A DNA stretch of 64,000 nucleotides from Amphibalanus amphitrite (taxonomy: Eukaryota; Arthropoda; Thecostraca; Balanomorpha; Balanidae). The notes under the pieces were generated by a model that did no database searches, was not told where the DNA came from, and was given only the letters and a program-made list of their open reading frames with translations. This document shows positions 54,401-64,000 of the stretch, in pieces (the first letter of the stretch is position 1; each line of letters starts with the position of its first letter). The DNA is taken from assembly GCF_019059575.1 (NCBI RefSeq), contig NW_024881963.1, forward strand, positions 186,001 to 250,000, read 5' to 3'. The position numbers were made by a program, and so were the translations under genes.

Positions 54401-54842
54401 TCTGGGGATTTACAGAGCTGGCAAGAAGCGAGTGCAGGAAGACCCTATATATGACAACACTGCAGCCTCGGTCATTCTTTACAGAGCAAGAAGCAATGCA
54501 CTACCACTAGGAGAAAGGAACCGTCACAAAAACGAGACGACGACATGCAGCCTCTGTGAAGAAGACGACGAGGACCTCGCCCACTTTGTACTCCACTGCA
54601 AGAAACTGACGGACAAGCGGATGAAAATTCCCCCGCTGCAGCGCCCATATAAAGAAGAAGAGCATGAGACACTGACGGAATTCCTGTTCAACATGAACCA
54701 GGATGACGAGGAGATGGAAAGAAGGAAGGAGTGGCTGTACCAACTATGGCGAACCAGACAGAAGATAATGGTCGAAAAAGCAAGGATGACAGCTGGCACA
54801 CTCCTTCCTGTATCCACTCCCAGTACCCCAGACCATGCCTAG
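51492..54842 (+). CDS. LINE ORF2: APE endonuclease, reverse transcriptase, zinc finger
   Basis: 1116 codons from the first ATG. Endonuclease: LTET (about 17-20), GDFN (127-130), TWSR, IDFVLV and SDH (209-211). RT: APGPDG (about 488), LRPIALTDASYKIY, AIDYAKAFDS (about 617), IRQGCTGSTTLF in place of the usual GCPLSP-type motif, and FADD (about 716-719). C-terminal CSLCEEDDEDLAHFVLHC (about 1019). The conserved first endonuclease strand (LLNIQGLTN, with its Asn) lies before this ATG in the same frame, which stays open back to about 51362. Translation must therefore start upstream by overlap with ORF1, a -1 shift or a non-AUG start. Enzymatic residues look intact. Basic helical linker at 250-370. 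Confidence 0.93.
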   Translation: MELQDLVCQQGVLLCLTETQQKYDKVDWSEDICKMERRRNMNEKKGGGLLIAFKKRNWISIQQLETISQDILHAMVKVCDIIVHVVLVYFSIPKSSEDKARNTIMRKEIESIIDKTEESGEATMVLGDFNGHIDMLGQQKEDENGRIVLEWINNYNMQLLNLDPACRGKYTWSRNEQKSAIDFVLVNKKCYSYYQDMNIDEEQSVTDISDHNIITVTLKVNKANVNYRKSKITTREYMKTDEKSLQKFLAEMNKQLLIKQIKRFEELNKMMKEVADKTLKATYKRRVLDEERIKEPPWITEEIREEVKKRKELNRKRRKAKKQQESDALYEEYKLQKQKVKLLVKKAITASEKKITYEIRMNRNRSKKMWENIDKLRKKERKGTETHLFNETGSQLSVSEEKQELVNYWRGVYQQHANDMTKEWSEEAQKTYKQELEQAQIQMDWRKSEADHIDMAFHMPNTIEPMEKPDIDSKTVTELLRGLKTRTAPGPDGLRNELYQQLANSPAGVDTIKACIKGELTANNKPETWKRSLTKMIPKISKPTAKQLRPIALTDASYKIYMSVIRNKIEEHLRVNKETMEIQAGFTDKGRVEDNLFLLQYCVEQSYKRKKPLIVTAIDYAKAFDSVRRSKVIDIMKKYKVHPEVISSVVTIYGEDRTIISLNNDNEQSIDITSGIRQGCTGSTTLFKLVTYEIAKELITTRMGYNDRNIYLPLLLFADDGLLLSQSERETEMMIKVLTQASEKCGLRINKQKSVILIFQEGAQETREIGGIPVGEQTRYLGVQIVNKKDMFIEQKRQTIQKAQKLASMTYGITSKSCNKLMIGKTYWKSVALPSILYGTNVVTLTETEIMKLQIIENGVYRQILGAPRYAPNCTLRGETGSSLMKSRILKGRLQYVRGVLQGRNDLLKRVLSIEMEKKTSKWSKSTEKCLQSTKMSLNALSTKTKEDVNKLIKTWDAEQWDLEVRDKTSLGIYRAGKKRVQEDPIYDNTAASVILYRARSNALPLGERNRHKNETTTCSLCEEDDEDLAHFVLHCKKLTDKRMKIPPLQRPYKEEEHETLTEFLFNMNQDDEEMERRKEWLYQLWRTRQKIMVEKARMTAGTLLPVSTPSTPDHA

Positions 54843-54921
54843 ACAAACCCGAAACCCAGGGGTTCTCAAGGGGTGCCGATGCTAAGGCGATACCCCGAAG
54901 ACTTCATCATCATCATCACTC

Positions 54922-55060
54922 GTTGGCTATTTTTCTGGCTGATATTTTTTCACGCCGGCGGATATTTTTTCGCCTGGTTGGTGAAACTCGTCGGCTGGTT
55001 TTTGACAGAAAAATTGCGCCGGGCTGCTATTTTTCTGTTGGTAAAACTGGCCTCTGTATA
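54922..55060 (-). repeat. dispersed repeat, inverted copy of 45960-46095
   Basis: Shares GGTAAAACTGGCCTC, GTGAAACTCGT and several TATTTTTTC-type segments with 45960-46095 in opposite orientation. The LINE's tail ends exactly where this repeat begins. Family unknown. Confidence 0.6.
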
Positions 55061-57303
55061 AGAATCAAAATGGTATCACTTGGTAGTTTCGGAAGAAAAA
55101 GCGTTGCCAATCGTCCCGTGATGAATATTGCAGAGATTTTAAGGATGTACCCTAACAATTGTACTTTCGCCCCCACTTGAAAACCGCCAAACAATGTGCC
55201 AATATATCATTGGTTTTAAAAAAAAGTTAAAAAATTGTTGTAATTCAAAACTGTATGAGACAGCGCCATCTAGTTGTAACAGTAGATCCATGATCCAACT
55301 CCTTCAGGGCAGGTTATGTCAGGGAGACACCGGTTGGTCACATGACTCGGAAACAAAAATCAGCTGATAGAGTGGCGGAATCGCCGTAATCAAACACGAA
55401 TAATTCCGGACGATAGAGCGGCAGTATAGGAGTTTTCTTCACAACAGGCAAACATTGCAATGTTTTATCATTTTATGATCAAGAAACGTTCATAAACCAT
55501 ATATTTCTTCGATGATTACTGCCGCAACCGACGCGCACACATCGTAGCCAGCGCATAAAGCTGTGCTTTGCGATATTAAATGTAAAGAAAAACATTCTAT
55601 ATCTTGCTTCAACCTTCTACTTACGCTTTTATAATTACGACAGCGACACCATACGGCCTATCGACGCTATGCAACTCCATTGAGTGTCCGGCCGCACTCT
55701 TCCGAGTGTGCCGAGATCAGAGGCGGACCATCCGCGGCACGTCCAGCTGCACTGCCCGGTCGCTGGGAGGGCGACACCTAGCGCCGCTCTGGCCGCTCGC
55801 TTCCGCGCACAACTAAGCTACCTGGCTACGCCTGTGGGAGGGGAGGAGGAAAATCAACAACAGTCTGATGAGCCAATGGAGTCTGCGAGCCGCGCCAATC
55901 AGCGCCCTTCCGCGCGCAGACGGGAGCTAGAGCTATTCATCTCCTTTCCTGTTTTCGCTGGTCCGCCAGTCACCAGCACCGTTCCGTACTCTCGATCGTA
56001 GCCATTCAGCCGTGTTGTCCTATACGACAACAGTCAGCAGCCTCGGATCGCGCCAGTCGGCCGCCAGAGAATCTATATTATCTATTTGCCGTACAGCATT
56101 GCAAGCGTTACAGTGTTTGCAGCCGGGTGTAATCAGTACTTGACACATTTATGTTTTGTATCACAAAATTTAAAAATTCATTGAAATATATTCACTTTAA
56201 TTTGCATACAGCTTTTGATTCTTGACGCGGATTGTTAGCCCTTGCTACATCAAACAGCCAACATCCATATTTCTGTTTCCAGAGCTGCAGTGCTGGACAC
56301 CGAAAGTACATTATGTTCTAATAATTCAATCCAAAGGTGATTTCACGACAAACTTCTAGGTTCCAGAGCAAGTATTTTCTCGCCAGAAGCGCGCGATTGA
56401 TTGCAGCTGGCGCGCTCACGATAACTAATATCGCGCTCGCCAAAACCTGCCGGTTACAGCCACTCACACCTTACTTCCAACCTCCGTCCCATTTATCACT
56501 TATTAGCATATCGAGACAGAATGAGACTACGACATAATCGTCAAATTACATAACACAAATTGCGGGACGTCATCGGAGAGCCCGTTAAAATACCAAACCC
56601 CAATCTCGGCCAACACCGTTGGGACGGGGCGGGGGGGGGGGGGCGGGAAGGGCTTGAAGCTGGGGGACGTATCGGCGTATCCTTCATAGACACGGGTGTT
56701 TCGCAATGCTGGAGCGCCGAGCCGAATTCGTCTCAATCGCCACACTAACACAGCAGCGCTGCGTAGCGCGCTGCAGTACGCTGCCGTGAAACAGGGCCCA
56801 GGAGTCGGATGGTCTCGGCGGCGGCGGCAGCGGTGACGGCGCTTGTCACCGTGGAGCCGTTGAACGACGCCGTCAGCTCGAGCACCGGCGACTAGTGACC
56901 TGTAACAGAGCGAGTCGCGTCACGTCACGTCGTCACCTTTCAGTCGCGACGGCCGTTATATAAACAGTTACTGAGAACATCACGTACCAGCCACGGCGAC
57001 CGTCACATTACAGTCACGGTGATCATCACACAGCAGTCACGGCGACCGTCACAGGTCACGACGGTCATCAAATACCAGCCACGGCGAGTATGACTCATAG
57101 TCACAACGTCTTCTGTCGCACATTCAGTCATAATTACAGTACATTAGCCTGTGCATAAACATCTCATCCAAGAAGTACAAGCCCGATTATTACCCGCGTG
57201 GGGCTGCGGTTTGGTGGCGTGCGGCGACCGGCCCGACGGTTCAACGCCGGTGCTTACAGCGGGTCGATCCTGACCAGTTCAACTGGCAGCTCACCGACAC
57301 GGA
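55061..57303. other. intergenic, GC-rich patches
   Basis: 55680-56010 and 56740-57080 are GC-rich. The latter has imperfect tandem units of about 30-36 bp (CAGTCACGGCGACCGTCACA) and a TATATAAA at 56957-56964. A G-run with GGCGGG lies at 56625-56648. No gene recognised. Confidence 0.35.
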
Positions 57304-57311
57304 CTGGACAG

Positions 57312-57575
57312 TAGTGATGTCAAATACGGAAAATCGGAATACCGATACCAAACCAAGTACCAACCAAAACCACGGGAAAATACCGAAACCAAACCAACTT
57401 GCGAAAATGAGGGAAATACCAACTTTTTACCGATTTCTTAGCCTCTTATACATTAGTGAGGGCTTATGATACCAACAAAATACCAAACACATTACGATTG
57501 AAATACCAAATACCAAGTTGGTATCGGTTTGGTATCGGTATACCAATTAAAGTTGGTATCCGATTGACATCTCTA
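57312..57575. mobile_element. hAT-type MITE with 8-bp target duplication
   Basis: A 264-bp element starting TAGTGATGTCAAATACGG and ending GATTGACATCTCTA, flanked by a perfect CTGGACAG (57304-57311 and 57576-57583). The interior has many ACCAAA/TACCAA words in the left part and the complement TTGGTA in the right. Ends resemble the element at 688-1064. Confidence 0.87.
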
Positions 57576-57583
57576 CTGGACAG

Positions 57584-60500
57584 CTGTGTTAAAGCAGCAG
57601 AGACCTACGGAGAAGTGGGAGGAATTTCGCAGGATTTTCCTATCACAACTCGACACAGTGGCACAGGCGTCCACAACTCGACACAGTGGTGACCAAGGCG
57701 CAGCTGCGCCCCCCCCCCCCCCCGGTTCACACAATTACTGACCTGGAGATAATGTGATGGTTTCTGGACAATGTGGCTTGATACTGGCCACCACACTCTG
57801 CAACTTCCTGCCAGGTGACGTCCTTCAGCTGGATCGAACCGCTGTCTTCAGAAACGCCAACAGTAACGAGCCTGTTGAAAGATAACATGCTCAGAACTAA
57901 AAAACCACAAAGCATACAATGGAAACGACTAAGCTGGCCACAGGCACGGTACACAACGGCGGTCTTTTATGCTAAGAAAGTTCCATCGCCACAAAAGATT
58001 GCAAATGGCTATGTTATAAAAAAAAAACTCAGATATCACATATCTAGTCTGATAATGGATACCTGGCGGCCTGGCCGCACGTCATGTGGATGGCAGCATG
58101 GCTTGAGCTGTGTGCTTTGGCATTTCCATGGTGAGATCGGGCCCCATGCATGGCGCTGGTGTTTCGTCTGCATGTGCATGTCTGCATCTACTGATCTGGG
58201 GTCCAGTTTCCAAGATCTCTTGAGCGTGCTGGGCTGCTAAGTTAAAAGGTATATTACACTACGCATTCACGATGGTCCACAGTGATAAAATTGTGGTAAA
58301 TGGATTTTCTCCTCAGTCCTCTTATTCCAACCCTTATTTCTCACTGCCGTTTGGCTGAGGCACCTTCAGGCTTGATGCAGAACAAGAATGCCCATGTCGT
58401 GTGGCACACCTTTGATGAGCATCTGTCCCAGCCAGCATCTGTTAGCAGTGGCATGCACAGTGGCAGAGGGCTGTGCATTAGCACACCCCTCTGTCAAGCT
58501 GACTTGGCTCAGAAACTAGCAGGAGGTTGAGTGTGCATACTACGATGGGTAGCTGCTCATCTATGTGGCTCTGTGACACAGGATCAGCCTGAGAGAGAAC
58601 AAAGCCAGTCAAGGCAGTAATGGGATGTTGCCAGACTGGCAAAATAGTAAGTACTATGCCACAAGTTACAAAATCAATTTAAAGTTGTGTTGGTTTGGGC
58701 TCTTTCAAGTTTTGGCCCAAAAAGACTACAGAGTTGGAGGAATGATAGGAATTAGGGGGAGCTATTGGTATGGGCAAGCACCCTGGTACAAGTCATTGGG
58801 GCTGAGCCCATCCAGTGGACAGGGCACCCAGCCCCTGATGGCTGACACTGCACCTGGCTCCGTGTATGCTCCTAGGGGAGCTTCCCACATGGGATGAAAG
58901 TGTCTGCCCAGCCCAGAACAGGGGGTTGAGGCATAGAGAAGGATTTCTGGTATTCATATAGCAGGCATCTCACATGCTGCCACCCATTTGTGAAGTCGCT
59001 AGACTCTCCAGTTCTTGAGACATTTACACAAAATTCGCTTTTAAATCTAATCAAATGCCTACCTAGTCTAACAGAACAAAACATTATCTAACCTGACCTA
59101 ACCTTACCTACTAAACTACAACCTACGGTTTATGGTAAAGCTGGCGTCACCGTCAGTTGGTAGGGTGTAGGGTATAGGTTAGTATGTTAATAGCCAATAG
59201 GTAAGGTTAGGTAAGGTTAGATTGTTTTTAAATTTCAGCTTCCTTTTATCTACACATTTACTGGCTAGCGCTGAAGGTGACTCCAGCTTTATTGACACCC
59301 CGTCAAGTCCGTCACCAGGGTGGTGTTTCACCGGTGATAGCAGCACGCTGCTATTCTGCTGACGTCACACTTGTGGTTGTGTTGGAGCAATGTGAATGGG
59401 GCTTGTTGATGTCTCCATGGAAACCTAATTTGACACATGTAATAGCAGCGTGCTGCTATCACTATCACCGGTGAAACACCACCCAGGCCAAACTCGCACC
59501 ACGCTACACTAAATCTGCGCTGCACCAAGCCAAATCCGCAACGCACCAAACCCACACCAGATGAACAACCCCACGATGACAACATCTCGTCGAAATTGCC
59601 ATGCTTCGTCAACTGGCCGTTGGGGTAGAGCAGACTACATACTTGGTAGGATAATTACCACAACCACAAGACAAATCAAACAAAACATCAACTACCTTTG
59701 GCCTTGGCCTAGTTACCTTTTACCTATTTTGATTTGAATCTCAACTGAACCACAGAATTCAGAAAAGGATCTAAAACACAAAATCACCGAGCCTGGTGCT
59801 CCCACAGGCAAAATCTCAGGAAAAAAGTAAATTTTAAAAACAAGGTACCAAACCAACACCTACCTTCCATTATTTATAGTCACAGTGCCTTTCATCTTTA
59901 CCTAACAAAATCAAATCAAATAACAGACCCCATTATAGAGTTCAGTGTAACAGACAAAACAAATAACATAACCGATGACAAAATACAAATTAAAACAAAG
60001 GTGTTCTCCATCAGCAAACGAAATGCCGTTCAACCAATCGAATGCAAAGACATGCGTCTGCTAGCGACAGAGGTATATTAGCAGCATTTACAGTACAGTG
60101 GACAAAGCACAACTGAGGGTGGTCTGCGGTTTTCAATACCGAAATTCGTAAACTTCCCAAGTTCATCTTGTTTTATGACCCATATCAAAAGATAGAGAAT
60201 TCTTTTATGTTAATTATTAAGCTTGAACCAGACACCGACATTGTCTTGTTTTTTAGTAATATTCCATTAATTGTCATAGTGTTACCTTCAGCAGAATGGA
60301 AGATCATTCATTCTAGACCAAAAAATATACCTTACATCTTCGAAACTGCAATGAGATATGCAGACTTTTAAAGGAAATTGAATTCTCATTTTGATATAGA
60401 CGTTTTAAGAGCATATGCCTAACAAGTTTACCAAATAGAGATGTTTTTGTTCAGGAGTAATCAGTTCCAAAAAATATAAGATCGAGATTCGTAAATACAT

Positions 60501-61924
60501 TTCTAAAATTTCCCAAGATCATAGCGCTTCAACATTTTGATAGGTAGTAGCGTTAACAATTTTGTAAATTTTGGTAAATGTTTTAGACACCGACATAGTC
60601 TAGTTTTGGAAAAATATTACATTTAGTGGAACAGGGTGACCAAGGACAACAATGGCGGTGGTGCATTCAACATCAACTAAATGCAGTTTCCAACGCTTAA
60701 AAAGCAACAAAACTGACATAATCTGAAAGAAAAATTAACTTTTATATTTATTGACCATGATTGAAGCCCCACATCACTGAAATTACTCGACAATTCAGGG
60801 TAGAGCATTGGCAGGTCCGGTAGGCTGAACAGCTCAGAACCATGATAATTTCGAAATTGAATGAAAGAGTGTCGGCCTTTGATATTACTTTTTGTCCTTC
60901 AATTTTAATTTTTGATTGTGAAAAATTAATTTGGTCCATGAGCAATCTTTGCGTTTTAAGATATATAATTTTTGAAATGGCGGGGATAGCCAACAATTTA
61001 TTTTCGTTAATGCTTCACAGGTTCATACATGGCGTGCTCTGTGATCATAAATCAAAAATATATATACAAATCATAAAACTCATCGAAATTTGTTGCTTAG
61101 TTCTCTTTTTTAGACTTGAAAGGTCAGCTGAAAATAGTGGTCAAAATACCTTAGTGTTGTAATTTCGAACCGGTTTTACCTAGTTCTCTATATACCGTGG
61201 GTTATGTAAAGGTTCGCCATCCACGGATACGCGTTTACGATACCTCGAGTAGTTCCAACTCTTTCAGTGAGGGCTGTGCCAATGACTCGACACCCGCGGG
61301 GACAATATCCGTTGCTGGGTAGCTACCTTACTGCAGACTGTGGGTACAGTGCATATTTACGAGTACTAAGGCAGGCAAGTCTGCTTACCCTCTAGCTAGA
61401 ATCTGGACATGGCGAGTTAATACACATATACCACCCGCAGAGCAACGCGTAATTCGCCAGCTTCGGGTGAAATTGTTTTCAGTGTATGTCATGCGTCGTC
61501 CATGCCGATTGCCGACCGCTCCGCCGGGTCGAGGTCAGGGCGACTTCAGACCTGGATACTGTGGATAGCCGGGTCACAATCGGTCCATCCACTCTGCTGA
61601 CGCGAGTTGCAGAGTGTGCGAGCTGCCTGCACTATTTGTGCAAGCTCAGTCAAGCTTGTAGCAACTTGCCAAGTGCCGCGCTCTTGACCCACATTTATCC
61701 ACGTCAATACAATTGTGGAAAATGGATATTACAATTTACAATAACTAGAGGTACAGGTTTACGCGATAACTGTATGTTTTGATTTATGTTATGTTACGGG
61801 TGCATTAGTTTGGGTGATTGACTTGTATTTTAAGATGTATTATTTGGATAGATTTGGGTAGATGTTTTTAATTAAACTGTAAGGGTTGGTGATAGGTGCG
61901 GGGTGTTCAAGTGTTTTGTATGGT
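57584..61924. other. intergenic, AT-rich, no gene recognised
   Basis: Holds the MITE at 59316, an inverted pair of AACCTTACCT-type words at 59080-59215, and at 61405-61486 the inverted partner of the repeat end at 45481. Open frames here are short and show no family resemblance. Confidence 0.35.
59316..59488. mobile_element. small MITE with inverted ends
   Basis: About 173 bp with ends of about 40 bp, GGGTGGTGTTTCACCGGTGA and complement; each end also contains the palindrome AGCAGCACGCTGCT or its near match. Non-coding. No target duplication is certain. Confidence 0.7.
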
Positions 61925-62876
61925 AGTACCCTACCCTACCCTACCCTACCCTACCCCTACCCTACCCTACCCTACCCTACCCTACCCTAACCTACTCTAC
62001 ACTACCCTACACTACCCTACCCTACCCTACACTACCCTACCCTACCCTACACTACCCTACCCTACCCTACCCTACCCTACACTACCCTACCCCTACCCCT
62101 ACACTACCCTACCCTACCCTAACCTACACTACCCTACCCTACCCTACCCTACCCTACCCTACAATTCCCTACCCTACCCTACCCTACCCTACCCTACCCT
62201 ACAATCCCCTACCCTACCCTACCCTTCCCTACCCCTACACTACCCTACCCTACCCCTACACTACCCTACCCTACCCCTACACTACCCTACCCTACCCTAC
62301 CCCTACCCTACCCTACCCTACCCTACCCTACCCTACTCCTATACACTAACCTATACCCTACCCTACCCTACCCTACCCCTACCCCTAACCTACCCTACCA
62401 ACCCTACCCTACCCCTACCCTACCCTACCCCTACCCTACCCTACTCTTACACTAACCTACCCTACCCTACCCTACCCTACCCTACCCTACCCTACCCTAC
62501 CCCTACACTACCCTACCCTTACCCTACCCTACTCTACCCTACCCTACACTACCCTACCCTACCCTACCCTACTCCTATACACTAACCTATACCCTACCCT
62601 ACCCTACCCCTACCCTACCCCTACCCCTAACCTACCCTACCATACCCTACCCTACCCTACCCTACCCTACCCTACCCTGCCCTACCCTACCCTACCCTAC
62701 CCTACCCCTACACTATCCTAACCTACCCTACCCTACCCTACCCTACCCTACCCCTACCCCTACCCTACCCTACCCTACTCTACCCTTACACTACCCTACC
62801 CTACCCTACCCTACCCTACTACTACCCCTACCCTACCCTACCCTACCCTACCCTACCCTACCCTACCCTACACTAC
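61925..62876. repeat. (CCCTA)n telomere-like pentamer array
   Basis: About 950 bp of tandem CCCTA with scattered variants (CACTA, AACCTA, CCCCTA, CATACC). Read on the other strand it is TAGGG, one base short of the vertebrate TTAGGG and different from the usual arthropod TTAGG. Long open frames through it are repeat artefacts. Either an interstitial satellite or part of a transposon. Confidence 0.93.
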
Positions 62877-63603
62877 CACCGACAGTCCAAGTTTCAGCTA
62901 AATCGGCCCAGAAACGGCTGAGATATTGCAAACACAAATTTATCGTATTTACTGGCGAATCCCCTTGGCGAGGGGTGCCCGGCGCCGGTATTCGTTGTCA
63001 AAGGTCAATGACCTTCCGGCTCTGATTATTTCCAGTCAGTTTTTAAAGGATGATGAAGATGATTAGCCAGATGCTCATTATTTAGGATCAAAATTGATAG
63101 AATAGTTGTATTACGTTTCACCCACGGGGCTTCTTCGGATACATATAGGTAAATTCAACAAATAGAACACAGAGATGCAGGCCAAGCTCAGACACAAATC
63201 ATGCGCATGCAATAAATATCGTGAAAGGATTAACAGATATCTTGAGATTTAGACGAATAATAATTTTAAGATCGACCCCTAAGTGCGTACTGCGCGCTAT
63301 TATTTGTCTTTGTTAATAAATACGTATACCTATTTAGCAGTCGACAACACAATACGTACTACGCGAATTACGCTATCATTCCATCTCAGAATTCGTACTA
63401 CGCGCACACTAATACATACACATCATTCTAAATCACAGCTAACAATGACCTATAATACCCAATCATAATCTGTGTTCGGCGGTACAGCATATCTACAGGC
63501 GCTGCCTACTGGAGCCATCTGTTAGACCCGAAAGGAACTACTGCTACTATGTAGGTATCGGTGTCATATAACGCTACCAACAGAACAAGCCAAGGAACAA
63601 GCG
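62877..63603. other. intergenic
   Basis: AT-rich with a repeated CGTACTACGCG(A/C) word at about 63285, 63353 and 63395. No gene recognised. Confidence 0.35.
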
Positions 63604-64000
63604 CTAATGTGCATATGATGATGTGTAGGGAACTGGATGGAGTAAGCGCCATGATGATGTGTTTTTGTTAAGTGCTGGTTTTTTGTTTCTTATCTCAATT
63701 GATTCAGTTATTAAAAGGTTCGCTTCGTCCTTGCATCTATGAAGAATAGAAATTTCGAAGTCAGTGTTCATCGGTTGTGCTGTGGGGTGTGCTGTCAGTA
63801 TATGATCACCTAGGTCAGTACCTTTCCTTTTGTTCCTAGCGTCTCCCAAGTGTTCCATAAATCTAGTCCTCACCATGCGTCTAGTTTTCCCAATGTATGT
63901 ATCTCCACACATTTTACATTTAATCTCATACACAACGTTTTTGGTATGGCATCTACCTTTGAGGCCACCCTCACACGTACTGCAAGTCTTACGACACCCC
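63604..64000 (-). CDS. Penelope-like element, C-terminal GIY-YIG endonuclease (partial)
   Basis: A minus-strand frame open to the window edge, ending at 63604. It begins with a Cys-rich CRKTCSTCEGGLKGRCH, then VVYEIKCKMCGDTYIGKT, the GIY-YIG signature in its Penelope form (YEIKC...YIGKT), with the downstream RTRFMEH (Arg) and the Glu in NLLITESIEIR, and the final NKKPALN typical of these retroelements. The endonuclease nicks target DNA for reverse transcription; the RT lies beyond the right edge. This stretch carries no stop or frameshift. Confidence 0.9.
   Translation of the reverse strand, partial: GCRKTCSTCEGGLKGRCHTKNVVYEIKCKMCGDTYIGKTRRMVRTRFMEHLGDARNKRKGTDLGDHILTAHPTAQPMNTDFEISILHRCKDEANLLITESIEIRNKKPALNKNTSSWRLLHPVPYTSSYAH

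Larger units (their letters stand above)
50588..54922 (+). mobile_element. near-complete non-LTR retrotransposon (LINE)
   Basis: Two overlapping open frames (ORF1, then endonuclease plus RT) followed by a short 3' region and an ATCATCATCATC-type tail at 54905-54917. ORF2 is open for more than 1116 codons, so the copy is young. The 5' end looks truncated, because the ORF1 frame opens directly after a TAA at 50585 without an ATG. RT with FADD, APE endonuclease and C-terminal CCHC-type finger but no RNase H. A-rich coding strand, unlike the GC-rich old LINE. Confidence 0.92.

Noticed and set aside
61896..62585. 229-codon open frame of PYPTLPYPT repeats
   Set aside because: Direct product of the CCCTA pentamer; a 5-bp repeat is open in several frames by composition. 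No start context or unique domain.

Overview
Eukaryotic, almost certainly arthropod and probably crustacean, genomic DNA. The host genes are GC-rich exons with GT-AG introns. They include an arthropod-type visual r-opsin and a secreted PAN/farnesoic-acid-O-methyltransferase-like protein of a kind common in crustaceans. The rest is AT-richer DNA dominated by transposable elements. I see no bacterial operons, CRISPR arrays, or confidently recognised tRNA or rRNA genes.

Host genes: (1) 4042-6432 (+), the last four exons of a carboxypeptidase Q-like M28 peptidase, with a possible alternative last exon at 8358-8415. (2) 20366-21430 (-), a 354-residue opsin of the arthropod UV/short-wavelength group whose visible coding part lacks introns. 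(3) 40990 to about 45072 (+), a secreted PAN plus FAMeT-like gene, split inside one coding exon by a nest of transposons and later broken by a 5-bp duplication. (4) 47690-49189 (-), an intronless, decayed copy of a DDX51-type DEAD-box helicase gene.

Mobile DNA: the most striking content is a set of at least twelve short elements of about 0.85-1.2 kb flanked by TTAA, in roughly nine end-sequence families. They are spread across 1.6-44.2 kb and none encodes a protein. All share one plan: TTAA, a GC-rich terminal repeat, a G-run/short palindrome/C-run hairpin, then an interior rich in AGGTCA in the left half and TGACCT in the right half. Target site and termini resemble piggyBac-type elements. 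Several are nested in one another at exact TTAA sites, two share one TTAA, and one sits in frame inside a coding exon.

Other mobile DNA: an old decayed LINE with endonuclease, RT and RNase H (14.5-18.4 kb); a young-looking LINE with a complete 1116-codon ORF2 (50.6-54.9 kb); the GIY-YIG end of a Penelope-like element entering from the right edge; two small hAT-type elements and one large hAT-like composite, all with 8-bp target duplications (the composite carries a 20-bp minisatellite); long hairpin (foldback) elements; and a roughly 950-bp telomere-like CCCTA pentamer array.

Layout: 0-3 kb small elements; 4-8.4 kb carboxypeptidase; 6.9-12.6 kb three TTAA elements; 13.3-18.4 kb hairpin element and old LINE; 20-22 kb opsin; 22-35 kb a cluster of TTAA elements and the hAT composite; 35-41 kb mostly unassigned; 41-45 kb interrupted PAN/FAMeT gene; 47-49 kb helicase pseudogene; 50-55 kb intact LINE; 55-64 kb unassigned sequence, small elements, pentamer array and the Penelope-like end. 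The genes do not form a functional cluster; they are separate host genes in transposon-rich DNA.
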